Origin: Psychrobacter sp. M13
Lineage (GTDB): Bacteria; Pseudomonadota; Gammaproteobacteria; Pseudomonadales; Moraxellaceae
Assembly: GCF_030718935.1 (NCBI RefSeq)
Contig: NZ_CP132194.1
Location: forward strand, 558,001 to 622,000
DNA: 64,000 bases
Direction of reading: 5' to 3'
The notes below the pieces were generated by a model. The model was given only the letters and a program-made list of their open reading frames with translations, was not told where the DNA came from and searched no databases. Of the stretch, positions 9,437 to 19,657 are shown piece by piece. Within the stretch, counting starts at the first letter, position 1, and each line of letters starts with the position of its first letter. The position numbers were made by a program, and so were the translations under genes.

Positions 9437-9463
9437 AAGGCGACACTGAGGTGTTGCCTTTTT
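9437..9463 (+). terminator. Terminator or attenuator between tRNAs and tuf
   Basis: AAGGC-ACAC and GTGT-GCCTT pair around a TGAG loop with one internal mismatch, then five T. It could end the tRNA transcript, so tuf may need read-through or its own promoter. Confidence 0.7.
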
Positions 9464-9495
9464 GCGCTGTCTACAGCTGATTAAATAATATCTGT

Positions 9496-9523
9496 TGACC
9501 GTACTATATTAATAATACGGTCA
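9496..9523. repeat. Inverted repeat upstream of tuf
   Basis: TGACCGTA and TACGGTCA form a perfect 8-bp inverted repeat around 12 bases of A and T. It may be an operator or an RNA hairpin in the tuf leader; there is no T run after it. Confidence 0.5.
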
Positions 9524-9745
9524 TTAGTAAATAAAAATCGTTACCAGAATTAATATTAAGATTGAAAAATTCAGTCTAATACCCATATATAGTAGCTAAG
9601 TTAATATACTGTATTTAGTAGATAAGCCATAGCGTCAACGGTGCGATGTTTTCATTGTGTCATAAGCCGTCAAACCGCTATTTATTAATCTTACTGTTTA
9701 TTATTTTTTAAGCATAAAGATTCACCAATAAAAGAGGAAACACCC

Positions 9746-10936
9746 ATGGCAAAGGCCAAGTTTGAACGCAAAAAGCCACACGTCAACGTCGGAACTATCG
9801 GACACGTTGATCACGGTAAAACCACATTGACAGCAGCTATTGCAACGGTTGCTGCTATTACCTCAGGTGGCGAAGCCAAAGACTACGCGTCTATTGACTC
9901 AGCCCCAGAAGAAAAAGCACGTGGCATCACCATCAACACCTCACACGTAGAGTATGACACTGACGCTCGTCATTACGCTCATGTTGATTGCCCAGGTCAC
10001 GCCGATTATGTTAAAAACATGATCACCGGTGCTGCACAGATGGATGGCGCTATCTTAGTCGTATCAGCGACTGATGGCCCAATGCCACAGACTCGTGAAC
10101 ACATCTTGTTATCACGTCAGGTTGGCGTACCGTACATCGTCGTATTCATGAACAAATGTGACGTAGTAGATGACGAAGAACTACTTGAGCTAGTCGAAAT
10201 GGAAGTACGTGAATTACTTTCTGATTACGACTTCCCAGGTGATGACACCCCAATCATCCATGGTTCTGCGACTGAAGCCCTAAAAGGCTCACAAGAAAAA
10301 TATGGCCAACCAGCCGTAGTTGAACTACTAAACATTCTTGACACCTACATCCCAGAGCCTGAGCGTGACATCGACAAAGCATTCCTAATGCCAATCGAAG
10401 ACGTCTTCTCAATCTCAGGTCGTGGTACCGTAGTAACCGGCCGTGTTGAATCTGGTATCGTAAAAGTTGGTGACGAGATCGAAATCGTCGGTATCCGTGA
10501 CACTCAAAAAACCACCTGTACCGGTGTTGAGATGTTCCGTAAACTGCTTGACGAAGGTCGTGCAGGCGAAAACTGTGGCGTACTACTACGTGGTACTAAG
10601 CGTGAAGACGTTCAACGTGGCCAAGTACTAGCTAAGCCAGGTTCAATCACTCCTCACACCAAGTTTGACGCTGAAGTATACGTACTATCAAAAGAAGAGG
10701 GTGGTCGTCACACACCATTCCTAAACGGCTATCGTCCACAGTTCTACTTCCGTACTACTGACGTCACTGGCGCAATCCAATTACAAGACGGTACTGAAAT
10801 GGTTATGCCTGGTGATAACGTTGAGATGGGCGTAGAGCTTATCCACCCAATCGCTATGGACAAAGGTCTTCGCTTCGCTATTCGTGAAGGCGGCCGTACT
10901 GTAGGCGCTGGTGTTGTTGCTAGTGTTAATGTTTAA
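9746..10936 (+). CDS. tuf: Elongation factor Tu
   Basis: GTPase of 396 residues that brings aminoacyl-tRNA to the ribosome. The G motifs are intact: GHVDHGKTT (about 18-26), [18 protein letters not shown] and SATE. Domains II and III are full length and the C-terminus is normal. GAGGAAAC lies close upstream of ATG. Codon use is more C-ending than in neighbouring genes, as expected for very high expression. It follows the four tRNAs in the E. coli tufB order, but secE and nusG do not follow; a strong terminator does. Confidence 0.98.
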   Translation: MAKAKFERKKPHVNVGTIGHVDHGKTTLTAAIATVAAITSGGEAKDYASIDSAPEEKARGITINTSHVEYDTDARHYAHVDCPGHADYVKNMITGAAQMDGAILVVSATDGPMPQTREHILLSRQVGVPYIVVFMNKCDVVDDEELLELVEMEVRELLSDYDFPGDDTPIIHGSATEALKGSQEKYGQPAVVELLNILDTYIPEPERDIDKAFLMPIEDVFSISGRGTVVTGRVESGIVKVGDEIEIVGIRDTQKTTCTGVEMFRKLLDEGRAGENCGVLLRGTKREDVQRGQVLAKPGSITPHTKFDAEVYVLSKEEGGRHTPFLNGYRPQFYFRTTDVTGAIQLQDGTEMVMPGDNVEMGVELIHPIAMDKGLRFAIREGGRTVGAGVVASVNV

Positions 10937-10982
10937 GTTTTAATTCACAGAGCAATCTGTAGCTTAAGCTAAACCGCTAGTC

Positions 10983-11016
10983 AAAAGCCGCTCTCTTTAT
11001 TGAGGGCGGCTTTTTT
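10983..11016 (+). terminator. Terminator of tuf
   Basis: A 13-bp stem (AAAAGCCGCTCTC with GAGGGCGGCTTTT, one G-T pair) with a six-base loop and a six-T run. The next open frame starts at the base after the T run. Confidence 0.93.
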
Positions 11017-11217
11017 ATGGGTTATGATGGTGCTGTTCTGGTAGATGGTTTAAAGGAATACACGGCTGATAGTTTATTAGGTTTTTTGAATAGACAGGCA
11101 GATAAAGATTTAATGAAGGATTTCATAGTGAGCTCGGGTAGCGAACCAAAGAAAAAAGAGACAACTTCAGAGACTAATAGCTATGTAAATTCAGCAGCTG
11201 ATGAGAAAGAGTTATGA
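11017..11217 (+). CDS. Small hypothetical protein, start uncertain
   Basis: This open frame of 66 residues has no recognised family. Its ATG follows the tuf terminator T run directly, so there is no room for a ribosome binding site beyond the terminator stem. Either translation starts later (a Met lies at about residue 33), or it relies on read-through, or it is the remainder of a longer gene. The stop overlaps the next start (ATGA), which favours coupled translation with the membrane protein that follows. The tail is hydrophilic, with Lys, Ser, Thr and Asn. Confidence 0.35.
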   Translation: MGYDGAVLVDGLKEYTADSLLGFLNRQADKDLMKDFIVSSGSEPKKKETTSETNSYVNSAADEKEL

Positions 11218-11810
11218 GTCAAAAACAGTTAACGAGTAAGCAAGAATCAAAGGTTTTGCAAGATGCGTTATGCCGTAAACTTTACAGTGATCCTGGCGAG
11301 GAGTTTTATGATCAATGTCAAGAGTTAAAGCCTCAAATTGACGTACTCGAACGCGAAATTGTTAAGCAAAGTAATTTGGCAAAAGAGAAAGACAATGAGT
11401 GGATGAAATGGCTTATTGTGATAGCAGCTGGTGTTTTTTCGGTTATTGTTACTCAAGTAGCTAAAATGTCGTCACTATCATTAGATCAGCTACTTTTATT
11501 AAAAATCGCTATATCCGCAAACGCACTGGGTATCGTGTTTGGTGCTATTTATCTATATACAGACGTAATCAATGCTAAAGATTTGGGCTATCAACTACAG
11601 GTGCAAAGAAACCATTTGCTATTAAAAGGTAAAAAAAGATACGAAGCAAATGCGATATATTCTAGAAAGTTATGGTTCACTGAAACCTCTAAAAATCTTA
11701 GTCTACTTTGCTTTCTAGCTGTTATAGTTCTTTGGGTGTGGTTCGTATGGCAGATGCAAACAGATGTTAGCCCTATAGTGAATAATCCTCAACCTACTGT
11801 AAAATCGTAA
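11214..11810 (+). CDS. Hypothetical membrane protein
   Basis: 198 residues. The N-terminal 60 are hydrophilic and probably helical, and three transmembrane segments follow (about 66-83, 92-115 and 161-181). I do not recognise a family. It overlaps the preceding 66-residue frame by four bases. It sits in the patch after tuf where secE-nusG would lie in E. coli, and is followed by copy 2 of the 59-bp direct repeat, so it may belong to an acquired or rearranged segment. Confidence 0.65.
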   Translation: MSQKQLTSKQESKVLQDALCRKLYSDPGEEFYDQCQELKPQIDVLEREIVKQSNLAKEKDNEWMKWLIVIAAGVFSVIVTQVAKMSSLSLDQLLLLKIAISANALGIVFGAIYLYTDVINAKDLGYQLQVQRNHLLLKGKKRYEANAIYSRKLWFTETSKNLSLLCFLAVIVLWVWFVWQMQTDVSPIVNNPQPTVKS

Positions 11811-11820
11811 AACAGCTATA

Positions 11821-11879
11821 CTCCAAGGGAATCAGTTATTTCACTTTTTAAACATATTAATAGACCACTTAAAATAGAC
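11821..11879 (+). repeat. 59-bp direct repeat, copy A
   Basis: It matches 12783-12841 at roughly four positions in five, and the last 18 bases (AGACCACTTAAAATAGAC) are identical. The two copies enclose the IS-end-like palindrome and the lipoprotein gene at 12045. Confidence 0.8.
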
Positions 11880-11921
11880 CGCTAGCCTTAATACTTTAAA
11901 TAATCTCTAATTGGACGCTTC

Positions 11922-11993
11922 GAGACCATCCTAAATTTCGTGTAAGTACTGCTACAAGCTAAAGGGCAATTACACAGAATTCGGGATGGTCTC
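11922..11993. mobile_element. 72-bp palindromic element resembling two joined IS ends
   Basis: Two 24-base arms (11922-11945 and 11970-11993) are inverted repeats with four mismatches; the outer ten bases GAGACCATCC are identical. The right arm contains TTACACAGAATTCGGGA, which resembles the ends of IS256-family elements as I remember them. Only 24 bases separate the arms, so no transposase is present: a deletion remnant or a miniature element. I see no target duplication. Confidence 0.6.
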
Positions 11994-12044
11994 TTATATA
12001 GAGCAATATTTTCTAAAAGATTAAAGGTCTAAAAAATAGTATCC

Positions 12045-12704
12045 TTATTCTCCCTTATTCTCTGGCAAGTCAAACATACCAATTAGATAAGGAGCAGAAT
12101 TCATTCCAACTACTATGCCACAGAACCTCGCAACTGAGTTAGGCAGAATATCACCAGAAGACCTTACTGCTATCGCGTATGCATAGCTACGATATGGAAC
12201 ATACATCACTGCATTAGTTATTAGTGGCTTTATAGAACGATCAACTTGAATTTTGTGTACTGTTCCTTCAAAACAAAAGCGTTTACCAGCTTCAGCAACA
12301 ACGTCTTTTTCTATCTTGTCGTAGTTAGTTTCAGGAATACTATTCAGACCTTTCCAAGTCATGCCAACTATCCCCTCCCAAAGTAATAAGTTCCTTAATA
12401 ATTCAGGTGGGTTGTCGTCGTTGAAATCTACACCTACTGAATCTTCGTTATTGTAGAGAGCAATAGCAGAAGCTAAAGTAGGAGCTTCTTGTTTTAGCTT
12501 CTTTATTTGATTTTCACTTAGAACTTCTTCAGCTGTTGTTTTTGGCTTAGCTGCCATTACTGGCTTAGATAACATTATGGGTTTAGCTTCTATTGCTTCA
12601 CTGGGCTTAGTAGAAGTAGTGTTTAAATCAGTTTCTACTGTACTGTCGTTTGAACATGCAAACAGCGAAAGTGTAGTGACAATCAAAAATAGACGTTTAT
12701 ACAA
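12045..12704 (-). CDS. Hypothetical lipoprotein
   Basis: This 219-residue protein begins with a clear lipoprotein signal (MYKRLFLIV, then LSLFACS with the lipidated Cys at about 17). A Ser/Thr/Lys/Pro-rich linker follows to about residue 60, then a compact domain of about 150 residues with two Cys (RFCFEGTV and ARFCGIVVG) in similar contexts, possibly paired. I do not recognise the family. It lies on the minus strand, enclosed by 59-bp direct repeats, which suggests it moved in with them. Confidence 0.7.
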   Translation of the reverse strand: MYKRLFLIVTTLSLFACSNDSTVETDLNTTSTKPSEAIEAKPIMLSKPVMAAKPKTTAEEVLSENQIKKLKQEAPTLASAIALYNNEDSVGVDFNDDNPPELLRNLLLWEGIVGMTWKGLNSIPETNYDKIEKDVVAEAGKRFCFEGTVHKIQVDRSIKPLITNAVMYVPYRSYAYAIAVRSSGDILPNSVARFCGIVVGMNSAPYLIGMFDLPENKGE

Positions 12705-12782
12705 GACAATATCTCTCTCAATTAAAAAAATTATTCAACCATTCTATATCATTTCCAAAAATTAGAAAGACTGCCGAATATA

Positions 12783-12841
12783 TCCCAAAGGAACCACTTA
12801 TTTTAACCTTTAAATCTATTAACAGACCACTTAAAATAGAC
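12783..12841 (+). repeat. 59-bp direct repeat, copy B
   Basis: Partner of 11821-11879, 962 bases downstream in the same orientation. The core AGACCACTTAAAATAGAC is identical. Confidence 0.8.
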
Positions 12842-12994
12842 TGGTGTAATTGAACCACGTATGACAGACTATTTTAGGTATTTATGTTAATCAGAGTCTG
12901 CTTTCGAGCATCCACCAAAGAGCATATAGAGCGCAAGCAGCACATACAAATAGTTTAGTAAGATAATAATAGCCCGTAGATACCATGAGAAATA

Positions 12995-13462
12995 ATGCAA
13001 ACTATCGAATTACTCAATAAAAAATCATCTAACGCTCAAACTACTATCCAAGCTGTTGCTAATATTGAAGCTTTGATACAGCTACAAGATACTTGGTCTT
13101 ATAAAACATTGAGTGAGTTACTTGTACAAGATAGTATTAATCTTTTAATAGTCTATCAAAACGATAAAATCGTCGGCTATTGCTTATATCAAGCCCTATT
13201 TGAGCAAGCGGAAATCTTGCGCATAGGTACTCATCCTGATTATCAGAGGCAAGGCATCGCTTCGCGATTATTTAAGGTATTAAATAAAGAGCTGCAAGAT
13301 AACAAGGTAGAGAGTTTATTATTGGAAGTTAGAGCGGATAACATACCAGCGATAGCTTTGTACGAGCGCCAAGGGTTTAAAGTTATTCATCAGCGTAAAG
13401 GGTATTATAGCCAACCAAACCAGTCTGCGATTGATGCTTTAATTATGCAGCTCACCTTGTAA
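12995..13462 (+). CDS. rimI: Ribosomal-protein-alanine N-acetyltransferase RimI
   Basis: GNAT acetyltransferase of 155 residues; RimI acetylates the N-terminal Ala of ribosomal protein S18 in E. coli. The acetyl-CoA site is QRQGIA at 84-89, preceded by the strand EILRIGTHP. Glu111 in LLLEVRADNIPAIALY and Tyr123 in YERQGF fit the RimI catalytic pattern, and the YYS segment near the end is typical. RimI and other small GNATs are hard to separate by eye, but the LEVR-N-AI-LYE-GF signature favours RimI. It stands alone and converges with the merR gene. Confidence 0.85.
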   Translation: MQTIELLNKKSSNAQTTIQAVANIEALIQLQDTWSYKTLSELLVQDSINLLIVYQNDKIVGYCLYQALFEQAEILRIGTHPDYQRQGIASRLFKVLNKELQDNKVESLLLEVRADNIPAIALYERQGFKVIHQRKGYYSQPNQSAIDALIMQLTL

Positions 13463-13487
13463 AAGCTAAGGGTTATGAGGATGGAAA

Positions 13488-13916
13488 CTAGGGCAGGGTA
13501 GAAGTTCTAAAATCTTTTTTATTATTTAAGCCGTCATCACTCTTCATCTGCTCAAGCGTAGCAATGCGCTGAGCTAATAGCTCGACCATTAGATTGATAT
13601 TGGCTTGTTGTTTTTTGACTTGCTCAAGCTTTTGCTCAGTAAGTATTAGCTGTTCATCTAGATCAAGATTGCCGTCATAATAGTCATTCAGGCTATCTTT
13701 GATTTCTATCAAGGTAAAGCCAATCGCTTGCGCACTTTTTATTAGCTCAATACGCTCAATACATTCAGGATGAAACTCAGTATACAGACGTGATCCTGCT
13801 TGGCGCTTACGTGATTTGAGCAGCCCTAGCTCATCATAATGGCGGACTGTATCTTTGGTGGTATTGGCTTGAGCAGCTAATGTACCGATTAGTAGAAATG
13901 TACTATCTTTACTCAT
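13488..13916 (-). CDS. MerR-family transcriptional regulator
   Basis: This 142-residue protein starts with a MerR winged helix-turn-helix (LIGTLAAQANTTKDTVRHYDELGLL, about residues 8-32, then SRLYTEFHPECIERI). A dimerisation coiled coil follows (about 85-125) and the tail is short. No conserved metal-binding Cys cluster is visible at the C-terminus, so the inducer is unknown. It lies 11 bases after aat and is probably co-transcribed with trxB and aat. Confidence 0.88.
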   Translation of the reverse strand: MSKDSTFLLIGTLAAQANTTKDTVRHYDELGLLKSRKRQAGSRLYTEFHPECIERIELIKSAQAIGFTLIEIKDSLNDYYDGNLDLDEQLILTEQKLEQVKKQQANINLMVELLAQRIATLEQMKSDDGLNNKKDFRTSTLP

Positions 13917-13927
13917 AGCTCACCTAT

Positions 13928-14776
13928 TTATAGCGCGAGCTGCCAAGGTGTGACAGTCGCTAATTGAGACACGGCTAAGGGTCTATGGGAATTGGCTTGC
14001 CATCGGACAGAACGGCTATTGATAAGAGTCTCTAGTTGCGTCAAAAACTCAGGACGAGCCAAAGTCGTAGCGCCTAAGCTCATTAGATGGTCATTAGGTA
14101 ATTGGCAATCTACTAGCTCGACATTGCTTTGTTCACATAAGCGCATCAGTCCCCAAAAGGCTAGTTTGGAGGCGTTAGAAGCGGTATGAAACATCGACTC
14201 ACCAAAGTAGATACTGCCTATCTTGAGACCATATAAGCCACCGATAAGCTGTCCATGCTCAGGACCGTCTTCATCCCAGACCTCAACACTATGAGCAAAA
14301 CCGTAGCGGTGTAGCTCAGTATAGGCGTCAATCATCTCATCGTGAATCCAAGTGTGCGCGCCCTCATCAAGGCCATCACAACGCGGTAAACTACAAGCCG
14401 TTATTACCTCATCAAAAGCTTGATTGAGCGTCAGCTGCCAGCGTGAGTTTTTGGCTTGTTTGCGTAGCGATTTACTAGGCTTATAGTTTGTTGGCATAAT
14501 GATACAACGTGGATCAGGACACCACCAAGCGATAGGTTCGTCTTCATTGAACCACGGAAATAGCCCTTGCGCATAGGCAGATAAGATAGTCTCAGACGCC
14601 AAGTCAGCGCCCATAGCGACTAGTCCCATACCATCAGGATCAACGTTTATAGGATCGGGAAAGTCATAATGCCCAAGACTGCGAATGGTTCGACCATAAA
14701 TCTCAGGCGTTATATCATTAGCAGTATCATCAGCATAGCTAGCATCAGTCATCTTACCAAATGCAGAGTCACTCAC
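13928..14776 (-). CDS. aat: Leucyl/phenylalanyl-tRNA--protein transferase
   Basis: Enzyme of 282 residues that adds Leu or Phe from charged tRNA to proteins with N-terminal Lys or Arg, marking them for ClpS/ClpAP (N-end rule). Family blocks are clear: GLVAMGADL, AYAQGLFPWFNED, WWCPDPRCII, then VEVWDEDGPEHGQLIGGLYG and GESMFH. The N-terminal 40 residues are a longer than usual, variable extension. The start lies three bases after the trxB stop, so the two genes are surely in one operon. Confidence 0.96.
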   Translation of the reverse strand: MSDSAFGKMTDASYADDTANDITPEIYGRTIRSLGHYDFPDPINVDPDGMGLVAMGADLASETILSAYAQGLFPWFNEDEPIAWWCPDPRCIIMPTNYKPSKSLRKQAKNSRWQLTLNQAFDEVITACSLPRCDGLDEGAHTWIHDEMIDAYTELHRYGFAHSVEVWDEDGPEHGQLIGGLYGLKIGSIYFGESMFHTASNASKLAFWGLMRLCEQSNVELVDCQLPNDHLMSLGATTLARPEFLTQLETLINSRSVRWQANSHRPLAVSQLATVTPWQLAL

Positions 14777-14779
14777 TGA

Positions 14780-16200
<1,421 letters not shown>

Positions 16201-19200
16201 GTGATATCAGCAGCGACTATCGACTATTTAAAAAAAGGTATTTTTACTATTTTGGGGATTATAGTAGCTACCTATCTGTTTGTCATTTTGCTCACCTTTA
16301 CAGGTAACGATCCTAGCTGGTCGCATATTAGTAGCGATATGACGACCATAAATAATATGGGCGGCGCTATGGGCGCTTGGTTATCTGACTTATTGTATAG
16401 CTTTTTTGGCTTTGGCGCTTGGTGGTTACTGGCATTTTTGATTTATGAATCTATACTGATTTGGTGGGATAGTAAGCCGACGTTTTGGGTTTTACGTCTG
16501 GTGGCTTATGTGTTTTTGCTATTGAGTGCCAGCGCCTTATTTGCGCAAGTGGTCGCACTCATTCAGCACGTCACCGATCCTTTAACAGTCGGCTTGCATG
16601 GGGTGGCAGGTGGTATCGTCGGTCTAGAGCTACAAGCGCGCTTGGCGCAGCTACTGACTAAATGGGGCAATGTGGCATTCTTGACGGTATTTGTCATTAT
16701 TACTGCAACTTTTGCCTTTAATATCCATTGGCAGGCGCTATATCATAAGCTGACTCGTTTGACCAAATTTGGCTCTGGCGTGCAAGCTCAAGAGCAGCTC
16801 AGCACTCAAAAGACAATAGAAGATAGCGACGAGCAGCTGCAAGATGACTCATTGCCACGACGTACAGATGATAAAGACCTAGTAACCAGTACGCTTGCTC
16901 GAAATAAAACGGATCTCGGTCAGCTACCGCTTGAATTGCAACCGCAACCATCTGATACAGCTCTAGAAGCTGACGATAGTCATTCTCGCTTCGGTCATGT
17001 GTTAACAGACTTTTTAAGTAAATCAGGGCTGGGTGCTAGTGTCAAAGCTTCGATGCTTGCGGCTACAGAGGCGGCGGCGACCAGCAAACTGATAAGTGAT
17101 AATCTACGACCTGCTACTGCTATGCCAAGTAATAACGGAGCAAACAATACTTACCAATTAGATGTCCCAGTAACGAAAGTAACAAAAGTAACTACAATAA
17201 CTGAGCCTAACGCTTCTATCCGTAAAGTTGAGCCAAGTTTTGCTTGGAATGATTCAGGTATGGTCGATGACTTATTAGCTAATAATGAGTTTGCACCTCA
17301 GTCGCCTATGCCTGACTCTACTACTCCTGCTACTGAGTCTATTAATAAAGCATTAGTAGCGCCTAGTCATCGGGTTGATCAAGCTAATCACTACGATCAG
17401 CCCAACAATAATGAAAGCGCCTATAGTGAGTCAGCTCCAGTGCCAGCTCATATTGGAATCGAAACCGAAACCAGTGCTGAAACCAATATCAGCGCCGATA
17501 CTGACGAACCACAGCCTCAAAGCGAACAATCTCAAGCGACGACTGTTGATAAGCTGGCAGACTCATGGTTAGCAGAGCATGAATCGAACCTAGTAGAGAT
17601 AGAGCCTACTGCTATTGATAATGCAGCTGAGACAAGCGCTGGGCAGACGATAGAGCAGCCTACTAAATCTGAGACTGTAGCAGCTGAGAGCGTAGCACCA
17701 GTAGCCACATCGCAAATACAAGAAGCGCCTGAACTGGATACTAAGCCTGAGCCAACTTCACAGCAACCTGCTTCGGTCACTAAAGAGCAGGCGCTCGTCA
17801 CTGATATGACCCCGACTAATACGCCACCTGCCGATCCAAAGGCTGCACCGACTGCTACTGCTAAGCCAACAATGAGCTTCGCGGTACCTGATGGCGACTC
17901 TAGCAATCATATCGAAGATATGATACCTGAGGAAGATGATTCGCCAGCGCCAACGATGCCAGAAATCCATGATGATGCGGCGTTCAGTAGTAAATCAAGA
18001 TCGATGCAAACTGCTCAATATCGAGCACAACTGACGCCGATACCTGAAGTGTCAATGTTGGATAAGCCTGATCCTAATCGTGAGCCAAGCTATACTGTTG
18101 CTGAGCTTGAGCAATTATCAGAGTTGCTTGAGATTAAATTGCAAGAGTTTAATGTCAAAGCCAGTGTTGTGAACGCCATTCCAGGTCCAGTCGTTACCCG
18201 TTTTGAAGTAGAACTGGCTGCTGGGATAAAAGCCAGCAAAGTCACGGGTATCTCGCGTGATTTAGCACGTTCCCTATCGATGGCGTCATTGCGGGTGGTC
18301 GAAGTCATCCCAGGCAAACCTTATATCGGTATTGAGGTGCCTAATAAACAGCGTGAAATGGTACGCTTGATTGAGCTGCTCGACACCGATAAATTTAAAG
18401 ATCCCAAAGCGCAGATCAGTATGGCGATGGGTAAAGACATTGGTGGTAAAGCGATTATCACCGATTTAGCACGAGCGCCGCATATGCTAGTCGCAGGTAC
18501 GACAGGCTCAGGTAAATCAGTCTTGGTTAACTCTATGTTGCTATCGATGTTGCTTAAATACACACCAAATGAGCTACGACTGATCTTGATTGATCCTAAG
18601 CAGCTTGAGCTGGCTAATTATAACGACATACCGCATTTGCTCACGCCAGTCGTCACTGATATGACCGAAGCGGCCAGCGCCTTATCATGGTGTGTGGCTG
18701 AGATGGAGCGTCGTTACCAGCTGATGAGCTTGCTCAAAGTGCGTAAATTAGATGAGTTTAATAAAAAGGTACGTGCTGCTGAAAAAGCGGGCAAGCCAAT
18801 GCTCGATCCTCTATGGCGACCTAATGATAATGTCAGTATTGATCAAGCGCCTAAGCTTAAAACGCTACCTATGATTGTCATCGTCGCGGACGAGTTCGCC
18901 GATATGATTATGCAGGTCGGTAAGCAAGCTGAAGAGCTGATTACACGGCTAGCGCAGAAGTCACGGGCAGCTGGTATTCACCTCATACTTGCGACTCAGC
19001 GTCCGTCAGTCGATGTTATTACTGGTCTGATCAAAGCCAATATTCCAGTGCGAGCAGCGCTACGGGTTAACTCAAAAGTCGATTCGCGCACGATCCTAGA
19101 CAGTGGCGGTGCTGAGGATATGCTTGGTAACGGCGATATGCTGTTCTTAGGGCCAGGACAGATCGAACCTGATCGCGTCCACGGTGCTTATGTCAGTGAT

Positions 19201-19509
19201 GAAGAAGTCAACCGCGTCTGTGATGCCTGGCGTGAGCGCGGCGCTCCTGATTATATTGATAATATGGCAGGCAACTTTGAGCTATCTAGTTCAGGTAGCG
19301 GCAGCTCAGGCGGCGCGTCTGGTGAAGATGACGATCTGTATAATGACGCAGTCGCCTTCATTATAGAAACCCGTAAAGTCTCCGCATCGTCCATTCAGCG
19401 CAAATTTAGCATTGGTTACAACCGCGCTGCACGTATTGTCGACTCGATGGAGGAGGCAGGATTGGTCAGCTCTATGGGCAAAAGTGGTAAGCGTGAGTTA
19501 TTGATGTAG
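16201..19509 (+). CDS. ftsK: DNA translocase FtsK
   Basis: Septal protein of 1102 residues that pumps chromosome ends apart and activates XerCD at dif. About four or five membrane helices fill residues 15-180. A long, poorly conserved linker rich in Gln, Ala, Thr and Pro runs to about 620. The RecA-like motor follows, with Walker A GTTGSGKS at 766-773, ILIDPKQ and VIVADEFADM as Walker B. The C-terminal gamma winged helix (from about 1042, DDLYNDAVAFII onward) recognises KOPS. The start is GTG, with GAGG nine or so bases upstream. It is monocistronic, followed by a terminator. Confidence 0.96.
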   Translation: MISAATIDYLKKGIFTILGIIVATYLFVILLTFTGNDPSWSHISSDMTTINNMGGAMGAWLSDLLYSFFGFGAWWLLAFLIYESILIWWDSKPTFWVLRLVAYVFLLLSASALFAQVVALIQHVTDPLTVGLHGVAGGIVGLELQARLAQLLTKWGNVAFLTVFVIITATFAFNIHWQALYHKLTRLTKFGSGVQAQEQLSTQKTIEDSDEQLQDDSLPRRTDDKDLVTSTLARNKTDLGQLPLELQPQPSDTALEADDSHSRFGHVLTDFLSKSGLGASVKASMLAATEAAATSKLISDNLRPATAMPSNNGANNTYQLDVPVTKVTKVTTITEPNASIRKVEPSFAWNDSGMVDDLLANNEFAPQSPMPDSTTPATESINKALVAPSHRVDQANHYDQPNNNESAYSESAPVPAHIGIETETSAETNISADTDEPQPQSEQSQATTVDKLADSWLAEHESNLVEIEPTAIDNAAETSAGQTIEQPTKSETVAAESVAPVATSQIQEAPELDTKPEPTSQQPASVTKEQALVTDMTPTNTPPADPKAAPTATAKPTMSFAVPDGDSSNHIEDMIPEEDDSPAPTMPEIHDDAAFSSKSRSMQTAQYRAQLTPIPEVSMLDKPDPNREPSYTVAELEQLSELLEIKLQEFNVKASVVNAIPGPVVTRFEVELAAGIKASKVTGISRDLARSLSMASLRVVEVIPGKPYIGIEVPNKQREMVRLIELLDTDKFKDPKAQISMAMGKDIGGKAIITDLARAPHMLVAGTTGSGKSVLVNSMLLSMLLKYTPNELRLILIDPKQLELANYNDIPHLLTPVVTDMTEAASALSWCVAEMERRYQLMSLLKVRKLDEFNKKVRAAEKAGKPMLDPLWRPNDNVSIDQAPKLKTLPMIVIVADEFADMIMQVGKQAEELITRLAQKSRAAGIHLILATQRPSVDVITGLIKANIPVRAALRVNSKVDSRTILDSGGAEDMLGNGDMLFLGPGQIEPDRVHGAYVSDEEVNRVCDAWRERGAPDYIDNMAGNFELSSSGSGSSGGASGEDDDLYNDAVAFIIETRKVSASSIQRKFSIGYNRAARIVDSMEEAGLVSSMGKSGKRELLM

Positions 19510-19542
19510 CGCTTACAGGAGTTAATTTTTAACAAATTATAA

Positions 19543-19574
19543 AAAGCGAGTTACGAAAGTAGCTCGTTTTTTTT
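19543..19574 (+). terminator. Terminator of ftsK
   Basis: CGAGTTAC pairs with GTAGCTCG (one G-T) around GAAA, followed by eight T. It lies 30 bases after the stop codon. Confidence 0.85.
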
Positions 19575-19657
19575 ATATAGAATAACTATTATAGTTTTAT
19601 TGAAAGTTTTAGTTACGCTTAAACTATTGAAATATTAATACTCAAGGACGATAAATT

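Larger units (their letters stand above)
9355..9745. other. Leader region between tRNA-Thr and tuf
   Basis: This 391-base stretch has no gene. It contains a terminator-like hairpin (9437-9463), an 8-bp inverted repeat (9496-9523), and about 220 bases of untranslated leader before EF-Tu. Confidence 0.6.

Noticed and set aside
12577..12765. Plus-strand frame opposite the lipoprotein signal at 12704
   Set aside because: Overlaps a well-formed lipoprotein gene on the other strand; shadow.
11821..12841. The 59-bp repeats as XerCD dif-type sites
   Set aside because: No two 11-base arms around a six-base spacer resembling dif; kept as repeats of unknown type.
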